A DNA stretch of 64,000 bases, from positions 62,001 through 126,000 of the forward strand of contig JAYKXP010000126.1 of assembly GCA_037176845.1 (NCBI GenBank), written 5' to 3'. Source of the DNA: Paramarasmius palmivorus. Lineage: Eukaryota > Basidiomycota > Agaricomycetes > Agaricales > Marasmiaceae. The notes under the pieces are model-generated. The model did not search any database, was not told where the DNA came from, and saw only the letters and a list, made by a program, of their open reading frames with translations. The position numbers and the translations under genes were made by a program. This document shows positions 23,624-34,954 of this stretch, one piece after another. Every line of letters begins with the position of its first letter. Positions within the stretch are counted from its first letter, which is position 1.

Positions 23624-24639
23624 TCAGTCGATGAGCACGACTAGAGAACGAATACTCACACTTTCAAGTGGTTCGATAAGCCAATTGCTCGCCTCACTAA
23701 CGATCTCAAGTCCTTCTAGTTCACTTAAATGCACCGAAAGCGCCTCCAGTACATGAACGTCGCAAACCCTCGTGTTTGTAAGATCTGTTCGCAGGTAAAG
23801 CGGGGAATCATAAGATCCGCAGGCATTTCCAACCGCATTTCCGATATCGGTGAGACTAATGATACGCTCAGTGTACCACTGACCCCATTCCACGCCTATC
23901 TGCGATATCTTCGGCACATGACATCCCGCCAGGAAGCTCGTAACCAGTACCGCCGGAAGTTCGAGTCGTGTAAGGCGTGGAAATGTAAGTTCCACATCCG
24001 AGAGAGACGCAACCAGCCGACTTGGTCGGAGATCCAGAACAGTAAGGTGTCGTTGGTGATTCCTAAGGAACTCCAACCCATTCACGTCCATAGGAACACG
24101 AAAAACCAATGTTTCGAGATTCGGAAACGTGCATAGAGATAAAACCTTCCCAAACGATTCTGCGAGCAGACGCGCGCATTCATCGTCGACACGACACATC
24201 CCAATTGGGGACAACGTAAGTTCGGTGAGGTTTTGTAGCCGAGGAAGAGCCCGTGCCAGCAACGCGAAATATGCACGTAACGCGGTGTCTTTGGAACCGA
24301 GGCCAAGTCTACCTATGCGATTGAGATGTGTTCCGATCCTGGCAGGATATATCATATCACCGTCAGAGGGCAAGAATGAATGAATTGGAGCGAAACGTAC
24401 GGGTGGTGTAGTTGAAGCGACGATACGCTCCTTGCAGCGAGATCGTTGACCTGAAGCGTGTTTAGGCATTTGATGGCTTTGGGTAGTGAACAGAAGTATA
24501 GAGAACGATATAGTCGTGGTGTAGCGATTGAGTTGAAGGTGTTGGATACGGAGCAGCAGCTGTGTAGGTCAGGTCTCCAGCTGAACAGGAAGACTCTATC
24601 CCAGATCTCGAATGGAATTGCTCTCTCGAGGCTAGACAT
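23624..24639 (-). CDS. F-box-like protein with leucine-rich C-terminal part (317 aa)
   Basis: Two exons, 24639-24401 and 24338-23624; the 62-nt intron has donor GTACGT and acceptor CCAG. The N-terminus RAIPFEIWDRVFLFSWRP, then CSVSNTFNSIATPRLYRSLY, is the fungal F-box-like pattern, a putative Skp1-binding module of SCF ubiquitin ligases. Residues from about 100 on contain spaced leucine motifs (LPRLQNLTELTL, FPNLETLVFRV, LTVLDLRPSRL, FPRLTRLELP), as in the LRR-like receptor part of these proteins. Frames are intact. A longer 3' part through the GTGAGT near 23640 is possible but not supported. The target protein cannot be guessed. Confidence 0.72.
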
Positions 24640-24653
24640 CTCCTGTCACAGTT

Positions 24654-25366
24654 TCAGTCAGAGCATCTTGGGAGTAGGAAAAAGTCCACGCACCAATATA
24701 CCGTCTTCGCAAGGGATCTCCAAGTTTGAAAGGCACCAAAACGTATGCCAGTTATAAGGATGGCGGGGTGCAGGGTCGAATTACCCCATGGGTGAAGCGG
24801 TTTTCCAAATATACTGTCAAAGAGTACATAACGCGCCGCTTTAGTAAGTCCGGCGACGTGTCTTGACGGACCAAATGACACGTTACAATCTACCATTCGG
24901 CTGTCAAGAATGTTGCGGATGTAGCAAAGTGAATGGAACTGCTGGAAGATACGAGTCCGCACAAATCATTTGGTGTTGCGTGAAATCCTTCATTCTACAG
25001 ACAAGCTCTGGAGAACTTACCTTCTATATGCTTGGTTGAGATCAGCGCAAAAGAGGACACGAAATCACTAATGATCTCGTTCGGTTGTTTTGTGACTTGT
25101 GCGTTATGAGTAGTGAGAACGGTTAGACAACCAACCCCATTGAGATAGCCCCCTTCCCGGGACGCACAGAGCATATAGCATTCAATCACCCAGGAACAAA
25201 GCCTAACGAGGAAGACAAGACATGATGGCGGTTCAAGTGAAAGGGCATCGGCAGTTTGTGCCGTAATTACAACAACCGAAATCCCGCCGGCTCCGATGAT
25301 CTTCTCCGCTATATCCCCATCACCAAGTTCACACCCAACGAAGGTGCAAACGAAAGACTTATCCAT
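24654..25366 (-). CDS. hypothetical protein (uncertain)
   Basis: Two minus-strand open frames (25366-24995 and 24962-24654) follow each other with protein-like composition. A join near 25018 (GTAAGT donor) is possible, but none of the acceptors tried keeps both frames at a normal intron length. No domain recognised. It could be a decayed gene. Confidence 0.28.
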
Positions 25367-25420
25367 GATAGGTCATCAAAACTCTTAGCTCCAGTAAAAC
25401 AAGCGGGAAAATGGGACGAA

Positions 25421-25519
25421 GGTTCGATGGTGTAGTTGGTTATCACATCTGTCTAACATATAAGGCCAATATATCTTCCGTTGCACAGAAGGTCTCCAGT
25501 TCAAGTCTGGATCGAACCA
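25421..25519 (+). tRNA. tRNA-Val(AAC) with intron
   Basis: Acceptor GGTTCGA/TCGAACC, anticodon stem TCTGT/ACAGA and T stem TCCAG/CTGGA pair. Loop CTAACA gives AAC (25455-25457). This is the only AAC copy; the other Val copies have CAC. Confidence 0.87.
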
Positions 25520-25749
25520 TTAGGCAGCCCGCACACAATTTTTGACCATCGCAAGTATCCGTTTTCTGATCTCCGAGTCTCTTTGTGCTACCTTCCTGAC
25601 ACAAGAAAGGTAGATACTCTTCCATATGCTGTCCAGTAGGTCGGAATCCTTGAATGATTTTAGCTCCCCCTACAATCACAGTACGTACAGATCAACGGGA
25701 ATCCTGTACCAGACGCACGTACATACATGTTCTAAACCACACAACCGTT

Positions 25750-25846
25750 GGTTCGATGGTGTAGTCGGTTATCACATCTGTCTCACATAGTCGCTATGCC
25801 AGATGTAGAGCACCGAAGGTCTACAGTTCGAGTCTGGATCGAACCA
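25750..25846 (+). tRNA. tRNA-Val(CAC)-like, weakened
   Basis: Acceptor and D arm match the other Val copies and the loop CTCACA gives CAC. The 3' anticodon stem reads ACCGA instead of ACAGA, and the T stem TACAG/CTGGA has a mismatch. It may no longer be functional. Confidence 0.55.
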
Positions 25847-26106
25847 TCACTGTTTGATGAGTACGATTCTTTTACGTTTCCATACCCTCACATTGAATTT
25901 TCCCTCCGCGCGTGCTGTTATCGATATCGTATGTCAGCAAAGTACCAGCGTTCTTGGTTGAAGTACCTGTACACCATCATACCGTTCACCTATGCGGAAC
26001 AACAGACCATCCCGACAGACCTTGCCATCTAATCCTTATCCCTTCTCGCTGCCGCATCAGCCAAGTAATCCCCCACCTGTCAAGTTTCAATCTCTCACAG
26101 TCATCA

Positions 26107-26216
26107 TCCCCCTTAGCTCAGCGGTAGAGCGCTTCACTCGTATTCTGAACAAATCTTGTTGATGAAGAGGTCAGTCGTTCAAATCGGCTAGGGGGAATGC
26201 CCAATCCTCAGTCAGT
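26107..26216 (+). tRNA. tRNA-Thr(CGT) with intron
   Basis: Acceptor TCCCCCT/AGGGGGA, anticodon stem CTTCA/TGAAG and T stem AGTCG/CGGCT are perfect. Loop CTCGTA gives CGT. It is the sister of 29866-29955 in the tandem unit. Confidence 0.87.
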
Positions 26217-26273
26217 TTTTCTTATCGACTGTGAAGATACATATTGCTTGACGCAAACCAGATAAGCCCCAGA

Positions 26274-26360
26274 GCCCGCCTAGCTCAGTCGAATAGAGCG
26301 TCAGACTCTTATCCTGAATGAATAGTTCTATACGAATCTGAAGGCTGCGAGTTGTGGGCT
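26274..26360 (+). pseudogene. tRNA-Lys(CTT) with deleted T loop
   Basis: Identical plan to 11591-11685 up to GGCTGCGAGTT, then it jumps to GTGGGCT: T loop and 3' T stem are deleted. Confidence 0.8.
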
Positions 26361-26430
26361 GTTCAAATGCACAAGAGTACAAGTTTTGCTCAGGAACAGC
26401 GTAAAGTCTTAGTTGCAATATACACCACGC

Positions 26431-26505
26431 CTGTCAACGTAACTCATGTGAGATTGCAATCCCAGAGTGCCATCTTGAAGCCGCGTGTTCGAACCACGCC
26501 GGGTA
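26431..26505 (+). pseudogene. tRNA-Cys(GCA) with D-arm deletion
   Basis: 3' part intact (GCCGCGTGTTCGAACCACGC), but the D arm lacks GTGGTAGA and the acceptor 5' strand is changed. Confidence 0.75.
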
Positions 26506-26569
26506 CTGCTGCCATATATGAGGTTAACTTTTTTTGGTGTTGCCTCAAATGCGAAAACTCATTTCATTG

Positions 26570-28300
26570 ATTCTACTCTACACATGGGGGATACGTATGC
26601 TAGACCTCTACCCCCATCTGGATTGTGACCGCTGTGGCTGTAAGGAGTGATGACTCTTCAGACGACTAGGGAAGATGTACTCGGAAAGGCGTCGTCGAGT
26701 TCTCTTCCTGATATGATGTTGGCTAAAGCTCGAGACATCAGCACCCCCGCGAGATCAAGCAATCAAAAGAACGCACGGGAGGCTGAACGAGCCCTACAAT
26801 CTTTCCCTGTAACGGGAACGGCATTAGCTATATGAAACGTTTGACAGGAAATTGATCAGCAACAAACGCCACGCCTGATCTTCCTTTAACTCACTCTCTC
26901 ACATAATCCATTTAACTCGTTAGCCATAAAGAACATCGCGGGTGAGCATATAACGCCGTGTTGTACCTCTCTGAAGAGAAAAGGGGTAGGTTAGCGTGTG
27001 GAGAACGACTACGTTGTGAAATTTTGAAAGCCCACCTAGTACCCCCTTAGAATTGGATTCGGAGGACGGGGAGGTGCGGAAGTGGACCCAGGACTGAAAC
27101 GACACGCAAGGGAGTGTAGGAAAGAGGCGAACGTATGCCCCTCTGAGTATGGAAAGGCGATTGGGGAGGGGTGGATGAGTGCCGAATGGAAGGAAGGGGT
27201 GGTCGGAGCGAATCTTCTGCTAAAAACGTTGTGTATCGAGAGGATCGATACAAAGCAATAACGGGGCCTGGAAGAGAAGAGTTACACTCAGAATATAGAG
27301 AAAGAGCAAACCGAGGAAGTCGTACCCTGTATCCGTCCAACTTGACACAGTATCGTTCAGAGTCGAGTGGGAGCTGGCAACCCGGGGATAAGGATCAGAG
27401 CCTGGCGTACACGGATAAATCGAAATGCATCCTAGAACGTTCCTCTAAACGTGAACGTTTGGGTGTTGGTAATTGGTTGTTGATAGGTCCAAGTTGAAAG
27501 CAACGTGGTTGGGTATCGGATAGGCGCTATGCTTCAGGAATTGGTGACTGTGCTTGATATAGGCGTTGGGAATCGAGAGAAAAGAACGGGTGCGCGAAAG
27601 AGTAGTTGAGACTGTAAAGGAACGGACATGGTTCAGATAAAGCAAGATTACAGTGGGATGGTAACGCACGTTGAATATGCCCTGTATCCTTTCCTTTCTA
27701 CCCGGGAAACGGTTTCATGCTTTGCTCAGAGCTGAAGCGGCGGGAGTTCTTCTGGATCTTGTAATCAAGCCGGATAAAAATCAGCGCCCGTCGTAGCTGA
27801 AGGAATAAAGCAATCGCTTGTGAGTCGGTAAGGGATTGTTCCTGGAAGGGGATGAACCAAATGAAGGAAGTTGCGCGTGATACACGAACAGGAAGCGAGA
27901 TAGAGCTGAACACGCTGAGGGTATGGGTTTGTGGTCTTGATTTCATGGTTTTGGGGTATGCTGACCGTCGAGGTCGGGAGGAAAGAGAGATTCTGGGCTC
28001 AAGAAAAGGACAGATGAACGTAAGATCGTGACGAAAACATCGAAGAACGTACCCTCCGCCAATCTCATCCAATCTACACCACAATGCTGGCTCTTACGAC
28101 TAACAAAAGAGAAATTAGCGCAAGCTGTAACATGATCAATGGAGAACGACAATTGCGTTGAAGTAGATGCAGCGATTGCGGGGACATGAGAGGCGAAAGA
28201 AAGAAACGAGGTGAACCGGAGTGTCCGAGGTCCCACTGATGTCGTAAACACGTGTCACAGTTCTTCTCTTCGCTTCTCCTGCACGTTTCATTCCTTGAAG
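26570..28300. repeat. R repeat, copy R1 (tandem unit A)
   Basis: Non-coding repeat shared with 30350-32050 and 39480-41050 and in part with 42010-42770. Landmarks: GCGAGATCAAGCAATCAAAA near 26750, GGTTTCATGCTTTGCTCAGA near 27715, CTCATCCAATCTAC near 28065, and a common end GTGTCCGAGGTCC ... AAACACGTGT at 28222-28256. Frames differ between copies, so protein coding is unlikely. With the tRNAs at 25750-26505 it forms a unit repeated about 3.8 kb downstream. Confidence 0.75.
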
Positions 28301-28584
28301 ATGCTACCAGCAGGCAGTGTCAAAATTATTCACGGAAGTAGATGGCTGAACTCACTTTATTCCTGGGCGCGGAGACTGACACGAGTCTCTTGCGAGTTTC
28401 TGGAGGTGAAGTCAGCTGGGCGGCTTTTCAACGGATCTTTTGGTCTAAAGATCGCCTAAATGGTGTGAGAGCGCGCCGGTCCGGTGCTGATGGCCACTCA
28501 CTCTATCAATACAATCTTCGATTCGGAGATACGAGAACTTGTCTTCATTCACTATCCTGATCATAGCTGGAACACTTTTCGAAT
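28300..28584. other. short fragment resembling a 7-TM gene 3' end
   Basis: 28365-28470 (GGAGACTGA, CTGGAGGTGAAGT) resembles the tail-coding last exon of the minus-strand 7-TM gene (43258-43350 region), in the same orientation relative to the + strand sequence. Nothing else seen. Confidence 0.4.
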
Positions 28585-29015
28585 ATTCAACACATTTTCG
28601 TGTCAGCGAATTCGAAACTCAGCTCGTAGACTGAACGTTTAGGGTGATACTATGAACCGTTACCTTCCAAGCCATATCTAAGACGTCCAAAATATCGACG
28701 GTACTTGCATTTATCAACAAACTTGCCAGACTATTACCAATGGTATACATCACCGCGATAAATAGAGGTATAATCCTAGCCAAGAAGCCAACAGTCCTGC
28801 CCCGTTCTACACACCATTACTCTGGCCTCTCCCCTCAACGTCATTGATCGAAAATTACATCGCATCCTCATATGTGGGAGGAAGTCGGCGATGCGCACCG
28901 CTTGGTCGCCATCCGCTATCATGATCCCGTTCTTGATCAGCCTGATTCACCGCTAGAATATCTGTCAATACACCACTCTGTTCATAACAAGGAATCTGGG
29001 ACTCTCATGGTTGCC
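28585..29015 (-). pseudogene. 3' end fragment of a GH76-like gene
   Basis: Duplicate of 45770-46245, including the last coding exon end (minus-strand reading ...GAHRRLPPTYEDAM and stop at about 28858) and the downstream flank. It carries no catalytic part. It was copied between tandem tRNA/R units. Confidence 0.8.
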
Positions 29016-29514
29016 GGGAAGCAGCTTGAGAACTACTCTAGGGACCCGAAGGACGCAGCAAGGTAAGTTCTTTGCTCGCATAATGCTCCTCCACTCAGCT
29101 TTGAGGAGTGGAAAAACTGTCCTTCTTGAGGAGTAAACAAGTCTCGACAACTTGAACCTCTACTCCCATTTACATCCATCGTCTTCCTGTGTTATCATGC
29201 AGACCCAGATCGAACGGTCCAAAGCTTGGTGTTATTTATGCTGATCCATTTCCCATGCCCTTTTAAAACGTGGCACAGAACTACAAGCATATGAAGACTA
29301 TTCTTCGCAGCTTTCGCACCTGACAACCTTCATTTCATCTGAATATCGTCTCCTTTGACTAAGACGATTGCCAAAATGTCTAGTCCTCCTTAGTGACTTC
29401 GAGCTCCTTCAACCTTTAGTAGGTCAGGATCCTTGAATGATACCGGCATTTCTTAGTCACAGTACGTCCGCATCAGTGGAATCCTGTGCCAAGGATTGAA
29501 CCCAGGTACCCACC

Positions 29515-29609
29515 GGTTCGATGGTGTAGTCGGTTATCACATCTATCTCACAGTTGCCATGCCAGATGTTGAGCACAGAAGGTCTCCAGTTCGAGTCTGG
29601 ATCGAACCA
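29515..29609 (+). tRNA. tRNA-Val(CAC) with intron
   Basis: Acceptor GGTTCGA/TCGAACC and T stem TCCAG/CTGGA are perfect. Loop CTCACA gives CAC. The anticodon stem TCTAT/ACAGA has one mismatch. First tRNA of tandem unit B. Confidence 0.75.
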
Positions 29610-29865
29610 TAATCGTATGATGAGTGCGACTTTTTACATTTCCATGCCTCTCGTTGACTTTTCCCTCCCCGCGTGGTGCTATCGATATCGCAGATCAGCA
29701 AAGTACGCGTGTTATTGGCTGACCTGGTACCTGTACACCATTATACCGTCCACCTATAACATCCCGACTGACCCTTCCCATATAATTCGTATCCCTTCTC
29801 GCCAGGTCTGCTGTATCGGCGAAGCAAACCCCCACTTGTTGGATCCTAATCTGGCGCAGTCATCA

Positions 29866-29955
29866 TCCCCCTTAGCTCAGCGGTAGAGCGCTTCACTCGT
29901 ATGCCGGAGAAATCTTGTTGATGAAGAGGTCAGTCGTTCAAATCGGCTAGGGGGA
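29866..29955 (+). tRNA. tRNA-Thr(CGT) with intron
   Basis: All stems perfect; loop CTCGTA gives CGT. The intron ends AATCTTGTT as in 26107-26216, showing the recent tandem duplication. Confidence 0.87.
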
Positions 29956-30035
29956 ATGCACAACTCTCAGTGCGTTTTTCTTATCGACTGTGAAATTACA
30001 GATACATATTCGTCCAAGTTAACCGGCCGAGGAGA

Positions 30036-30132
30036 GCCCGCCTAGCTCCATCAGATAGAGCGTCAGACTCTTACCTTGAAAGCATAATAGTTGTATACGA
30101 ATCTGAAGGCTGCGAGTTCGACCCTCGCGGTC
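30036..30132 (+). pseudogene. tRNA-Lys(CTT), 3' acceptor lost
   Basis: The body matches 11591 through GAGTTCGACCCTCGCGGT, then TCTGTTTT replaces the acceptor 3' strand. The D loop also has changes. Confidence 0.75.
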
Positions 30133-30189
30133 TGTTTTGCTCAGGAACAGAGTAAAGTCTTATTGGCAATATACACCCCGCCTTGCAAT

Positions 30190-30293
30190 GTGCCCGTAAC
30201 TCAGTGGTAGAGTGTGAGATTGCAATCTTGTCGATCCAGAGATGTCCAATCTCGAAGCCGCGTGTTCGAACCACGCCGGGCACTGTTGATGAG
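30190..30293 (+). tRNA. tRNA-Cys(GCA) with intron
   Basis: Acceptor GTGCCCG/CGGGCAC and T stem GCGTG/CACGC are perfect. Anticodon stem TGAGA/TCTCG; loop TTGCAA. It is the intact counterpart of the pseudogene at 26431-26505. Confidence 0.87.
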
Positions 30294-30349
30294 AATCGAA
30301 CTGCTTTTTTTGGTGTGGCCTCAGATGCGAAAAGTTGTTTTATTCATTC

Positions 30350-32050
30350 TACTCTGATACATGAGTGGTACGTATCCTAGATCTCTACCCCCCATCTGGA
30401 TTGTGATCGCTGTGGTAACAGGTACATGATTGACGACTACCCTTCGGACAAGTAATCGGTCGGCAAATGTTGTCGGGATCCTGCGTGATATCAAGATGAA
30501 GCTAATATCTAGGCTCGAGACGTCAGCATACCCTCGCGAGATCAAGCAATCAAAAGAACACACGGGAGGCTGAACGAACTCTACAATCTTTGGGGGTAAA
30601 GGCCATACACCCCCCTTTATACTCCCCGAAGATATAAATGACCAGGATATAACGCCGTGTTGAGCCAATGGGGCGTGTGGAGAACGATCACGTCATCAGA
30701 GCATACCCTCTACCCCTTCACGGTTGGATTTGGAGGAAGGAACAGTGCGGAAATGGTCCCTGGACACAGGGAATTTGTCGGAAGGAGGGGAAGGAACGTA
30801 CGCCGGTAGGGGAGGACGGGGTACGTGTATCGAATGGACGGTGGTCGGAACGAATCTTCTGCCCTTAGCATCGTGTCTCGGGAGGAGGATGGGTGTGGAT
30901 ATCTAATGGGATTAACGGCGCAAAGCGATAAAGGGGCCTGGAGGAGAAGGGTTAAGGGTCAGTGTATGGAGAAGGAGCAGAGCGAGAAGCCGCACCCTAT
31001 AGCCGTCCGACTTGGGGTGCATCATTCAGAGTCGAGTTGGTGAGTATTCTTCTGGTATTAGATGAGGTGGAGCCTGTAACCCGGGGAGAGAACAATCAGC
31101 GCTTGGTGTAAACGGAGAGATTGTACTCGCACACCTCAATCGTCCATGGATACCTTCCAATCAAAACAACGTGCTTCCTTTCAGAGTTGTGCTTCGGGAG
31201 GAGGATGACCGTGTTGAAGATATGCGCCGAGAACTGAGAGAAAAGAACGGGGGCCGAAAGTGTAGTGGAGCCTGTGAAGAAACGGACATGGGTCAGATGG
31301 AGAAAGATCACAGTGGGATGGGAACGCACGTTGATTATGCCCTGTATACTCTCCTTTCCACCCGGGGAGCGGTTTCATGCTTTGCTCAGAGCTGAGGCGG
31401 CGGGAGTTCTTTTGACGGTGGAAAAGGCGGATCTTGTAACAAGCCGGATAACCATCAGCGCCCGGCGTAGCTGGAGGAATAGAGCAATCGTTCGGGGTCG
31501 GATTAGGGCCTCGTTCCTGGAAGGAGAACGATGAACCAAATAAAGGAGGTTGCGCGTGATACACGTACCATGTACGATGGGTGCAAAGGAAGCGAGATGG
31601 AGCCCAAATGATGGAGGTTTGGGTTCTTGGTCTTTAGTTCATGGTTTTGAGGGTATGCTTAACGTTGCGGTCCGGAGGAAACAGAGATTATGGGCTCAAG
31701 AAAAGTGCAAATGAACGCTAGATCGTGACGAAAACGTCGGAGGACGTACCTTCCGCCAATATCATCCAATCTGACCCCCAATCCTGGTCGTTAGGCCTAA
31801 AAGGATACGAATTAGCGCAATCTGTAATGCGAATGGAGGGACGACATACATTGAAGAAGAAGGAGCGATTGTGGGGACATGAGAGGCGAAAGAAAGAAAC
31901 GAGGCAAACCAGAGTGTCCGAGGTCCCATCGATGTCGTAAACACGTGTCGCCCTTCTTTTCTTCGCTTCTCTCACACGTTTCATTCTTCCACGATGCTAC
32001 AAGTAGGCAAATGTCATGGGTATTCACGGAAGTAGGTGGTTGAATTCACA
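30350..32050. repeat. R repeat, copy R2 (tandem unit B)
   Basis: Collinear with R1; shared end GTGTCCGAGGTCC ... AAACACGTGT at 31915-31949. It is followed by GGAAGTAGGTGGTTGAATTC and CCTTGTTCACGCTAAC, the same flank that follows R3, and then a tRNA-Val. Confidence 0.75.
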
Positions 32051-32112
32051 TTTTTGATATTCCTTGTTCACGCTAACAATTTATGAATTGGCGAGGTTCC
32101 AATGCAGCCAAC

Positions 32113-32205
32113 GGTTCGATGGTGTAGTCGGTCATCACATCTGTCTCACATTGCTGTTGCAAATTTGTGCACAGAAGGTCTCCAGTTCGAGTCTGGATCG
32201 AACCA
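32113..32205 (+). tRNA. tRNA-Val(CAC) with intron
   Basis: Acceptor GGTTCGA/TCGAACC, anticodon stem TCTGT/ACAGA and T stem TCCAG/CTGGA are all perfect. Loop CTCACA gives CAC. Confidence 0.88.
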
Positions 32206-32559
32206 TAAACTGCAGAATAGGTGTTTTTACATATCCACACTGTCATGTTGACTTTTCATTCCGAGCGTCGTGGCATAGTCCCTAAACACCCAGATCAGCG
32301 AAGTACTCTTGGCCAGCATACTACTACCCATACACCATCCTGATATCGGCTCCACGCTCTGCAGAATCTATCTGAAGCCCGGACTGACCTTGTCATATAA
32401 CTTGTATCCCTTCTCGATTGTGAATTAAGATATTGGATTCCCGATTCTAGTCTTGCGTTTTTGAGCCTCGACCGAAAGCAGTCACACGATGGTTATAGCG
32501 CGTAGTCGAATTTACAAAAAGATAGACCTATAATCGATCCTTAACTGGTAAGCAACGAA

Positions 32560-33020
32560 AAGAAAAGATATCGGTCAAGCTCACCCTACAAGAATTTACC
32601 CACTCTCCAAGGTGAAAACAAAAACACCATGTTTCGGGTAGGCGTGACCGTGTTAAAGATACAAGCTGGAAGAAAAAGTTGAGGTTATAAAGGACCGAAT
32701 ATAGATCGGAAACAACAGCCAAAGGAGAATGCACGCTAATTTTTTTCGGTATCCTTTCCTCTCTACCCTCACGGTTTCATGCTTGAGAACGATCACTCGT
32801 GGTGGATCTTGTAGAGTAACCGGACGGAGTATTGATCAATGCCTGCCGCCCGACCTAACTAAAGGAATAGAGTAAACGTACTTCGACTTGCTCGTATGGT
32901 GTGAATGATCGTTCGTGCTTTGTTTGGGGCTCGTTACCGGAAGACAAATGGTGACACAAATGAAGGAAGTAGCGCGATGATACGATAACACACGAACCAT
33001 GTTTGATGAGTGCAAAGTAT
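32560..33020. repeat. R repeat, partial copy R5
   Basis: Shares CCACTCTCCAA, CTGCTCGTATGGTGTGAAT-type and TTTGTTTGGGGCTCGTTACC blocks with R4 (42010-42430). It lacks the common R end. Confidence 0.65.
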
Positions 33021-34129
33021 GGGAGATAGAAGTCCTTCAGGAACCGTTCTCGAAACGCTGTACACTGGGGGTAACTCCCGAGGGTGTAGGCTACCCGTTC
33101 TCTAAAGGCATATATAGTCCTTTGCTGTTCCTCGGCAGAAGTATAGGATGAATGTGATCTTTTCCTGGTTTGTGGTGTAGACTTTCGGATTGACAGTGAG
33201 GTATGCCTTGCACATTAGCAAGAAGTCCTAAAGCCCTTCGGAGTTCTGGCCGGTGGATATTTCGTCTGATCCAGTTTCTGCGACGCAGCTGCCCGGTTCG
33301 GGGTTTGGTGTCACGATTTGTCGGAAGGCATTTCGAGGTTTTATGCCTTACCTGTACAGGTTCGGCAAAGGTTCAACCTAGTGTGATGACTAGCGTCACA
33401 CCTCTATGTCAAAGCAAAGCTCGAAACGGGATTGTTCTTTCAGAGAGGCTCAGAGTCACACGGGGTTAGCAGAAAGAGTTTGAGAGCGAATAGACATTCA
33501 AGGGCAATCTGGGGAGCTTAACCACCTATCGTACACTATTGGCGCAGCGGTCAAGTGCTCGGATGATGCCGGTAGAATTTCACATCCGCAACACGCAGCA
33601 TATAAGTAGACAAGCAGACCACTCGAGGGCTCGTCCGGCTAATGGTAGAAAATTGGTTGCGAAATTATTCTATTGGTGTATCAAAGCATATATATCCGGG
33701 TGTAAATAATGAGCGCAGGGAGGAGATTGTGAAGACTGAAGTCTTGCGAGCGGTTGAGATTCTGACTAGGCCCGGGGGAGACTAATTGTGAAGTACCAAC
33801 GAAGAAGCGGCCGTTCTACAGCAATAGGTTACGGAAAAATGTGTCTGTAAAACAGTGACATAGCGTTAATGATCCAAGCTGCCTCCAAGTCTACTATAAA
33901 CTATCTGTGCTGGGTTTCGTGTTATGAAACAGTTAAGCGCGGCGCTTGTGAATGTAGCTTTCACGGTAAATAGACGTCGATATTGAATGAGAGAAGTGGA
34001 AGAGTAGGTGTACGGATCGACCAAGTAAGAACTAGGGTGAATTAGCCTGTATCGCTGGAAGACAAGATGGAGGAGGTTCAAGTTCACCTGTCTCTTCCTA
34101 CATGGGATCATGGGATACACCCTCCAAAC
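33021..34129. other. no supported feature
   Basis: Short open frames only (for example 33203-33469). Near 33540 a tRNA-like D-arm pattern (GGCGCAGCGGTCAAGTGC) occurs, but no matching acceptor or T arm was found. Confidence 0.4.
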
Positions 34130-34600
34130 CATGATTCATACGAGATCCAAGCATAGCAACATTTCTCAAGCTCCGGTAGGAACAGAGAGATTCAGGGTGG
34201 CGAAGCGACTTTCTAGGGTTGAAGGGACATTGAGTCGGCGTTGAGTTTCTGGGTATCACTGATCGTGCTGAGCAAAAAGGATCTTTCAATCACATTCATG
34301 GGTCGAGAAATCAATGTGATAGCGCACCATTCCGCGAAAAAAGCCTTAATCCAGATCTGTTCTCCCCAGCGAATAGCTTTCGTGGTGCCCTTGTGCAGGG
34401 GTACTTGGTGTATGCTTTGCCTTTCCGGAAAGACGAGAATCAGTGAAAGCAGAACAACAAAGGAATACACGCATTCAGGATTATGAGGATGGTCCGTGCA
34501 CAACACGTGCCAGTGGCACGGACCTCGGACACCCCTTCGTTTTTTGCTTTCCACCTCAGGCGTTGTGATGGATTGTGGCATCCTTTCGTGTACTAGAATA
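34130..34600. repeat. R-related repeat, inverted, with hairpin end
   Basis: Related to 38620-39100 and, at its end, to the reverse complement of the R terminus. The arm pair GGTCCGTGC and GCACGGACC at about 34490-34525 forms a perfect short hairpin around CAACACGTG. Confidence 0.5.
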
Positions 34601-34954
34601 CTTGGATTCTTACTCTCTGTGACTCGAATTGTAGTATTTAAGTAAAGATGTATATTACTTCCTGTACTCTCTACCCTCTCAAACGTACTCCGAGTCTTTG
34701 AGGTATTCTTCTTTCACGAAAAGGTATCTCTGATTTCCCAACAGATGCTTTCCCTTACTCGAGAGCGTTCCGAACCCTTCAAGATCAGCCCAGATCTTTC
34801 GCAGCTGTCCGATCCTGATACGAAGTATCACTTTGAGTTGACCAGAGTTAGATACAGCTCGGGTGACATACATGGACAAGAAGAATTGAATGGAAGGAAG
34901 AAATGAAGGTATCGGGAATGATTCAGAAAGAAGCAGTGGGATCCCAACCATGCA

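Noticed and set aside
20678..25366. Secondary-metabolite gene cluster around the P450
   Set aside because: Neighbours are an F-box gene, a membrane protein and tRNAs; no synthase, transferase or transporter typical of such a cluster.
33535..33600. tRNA-Ser/Leu-like D arm
   Set aside because: No pairing acceptor or T arm nearby.
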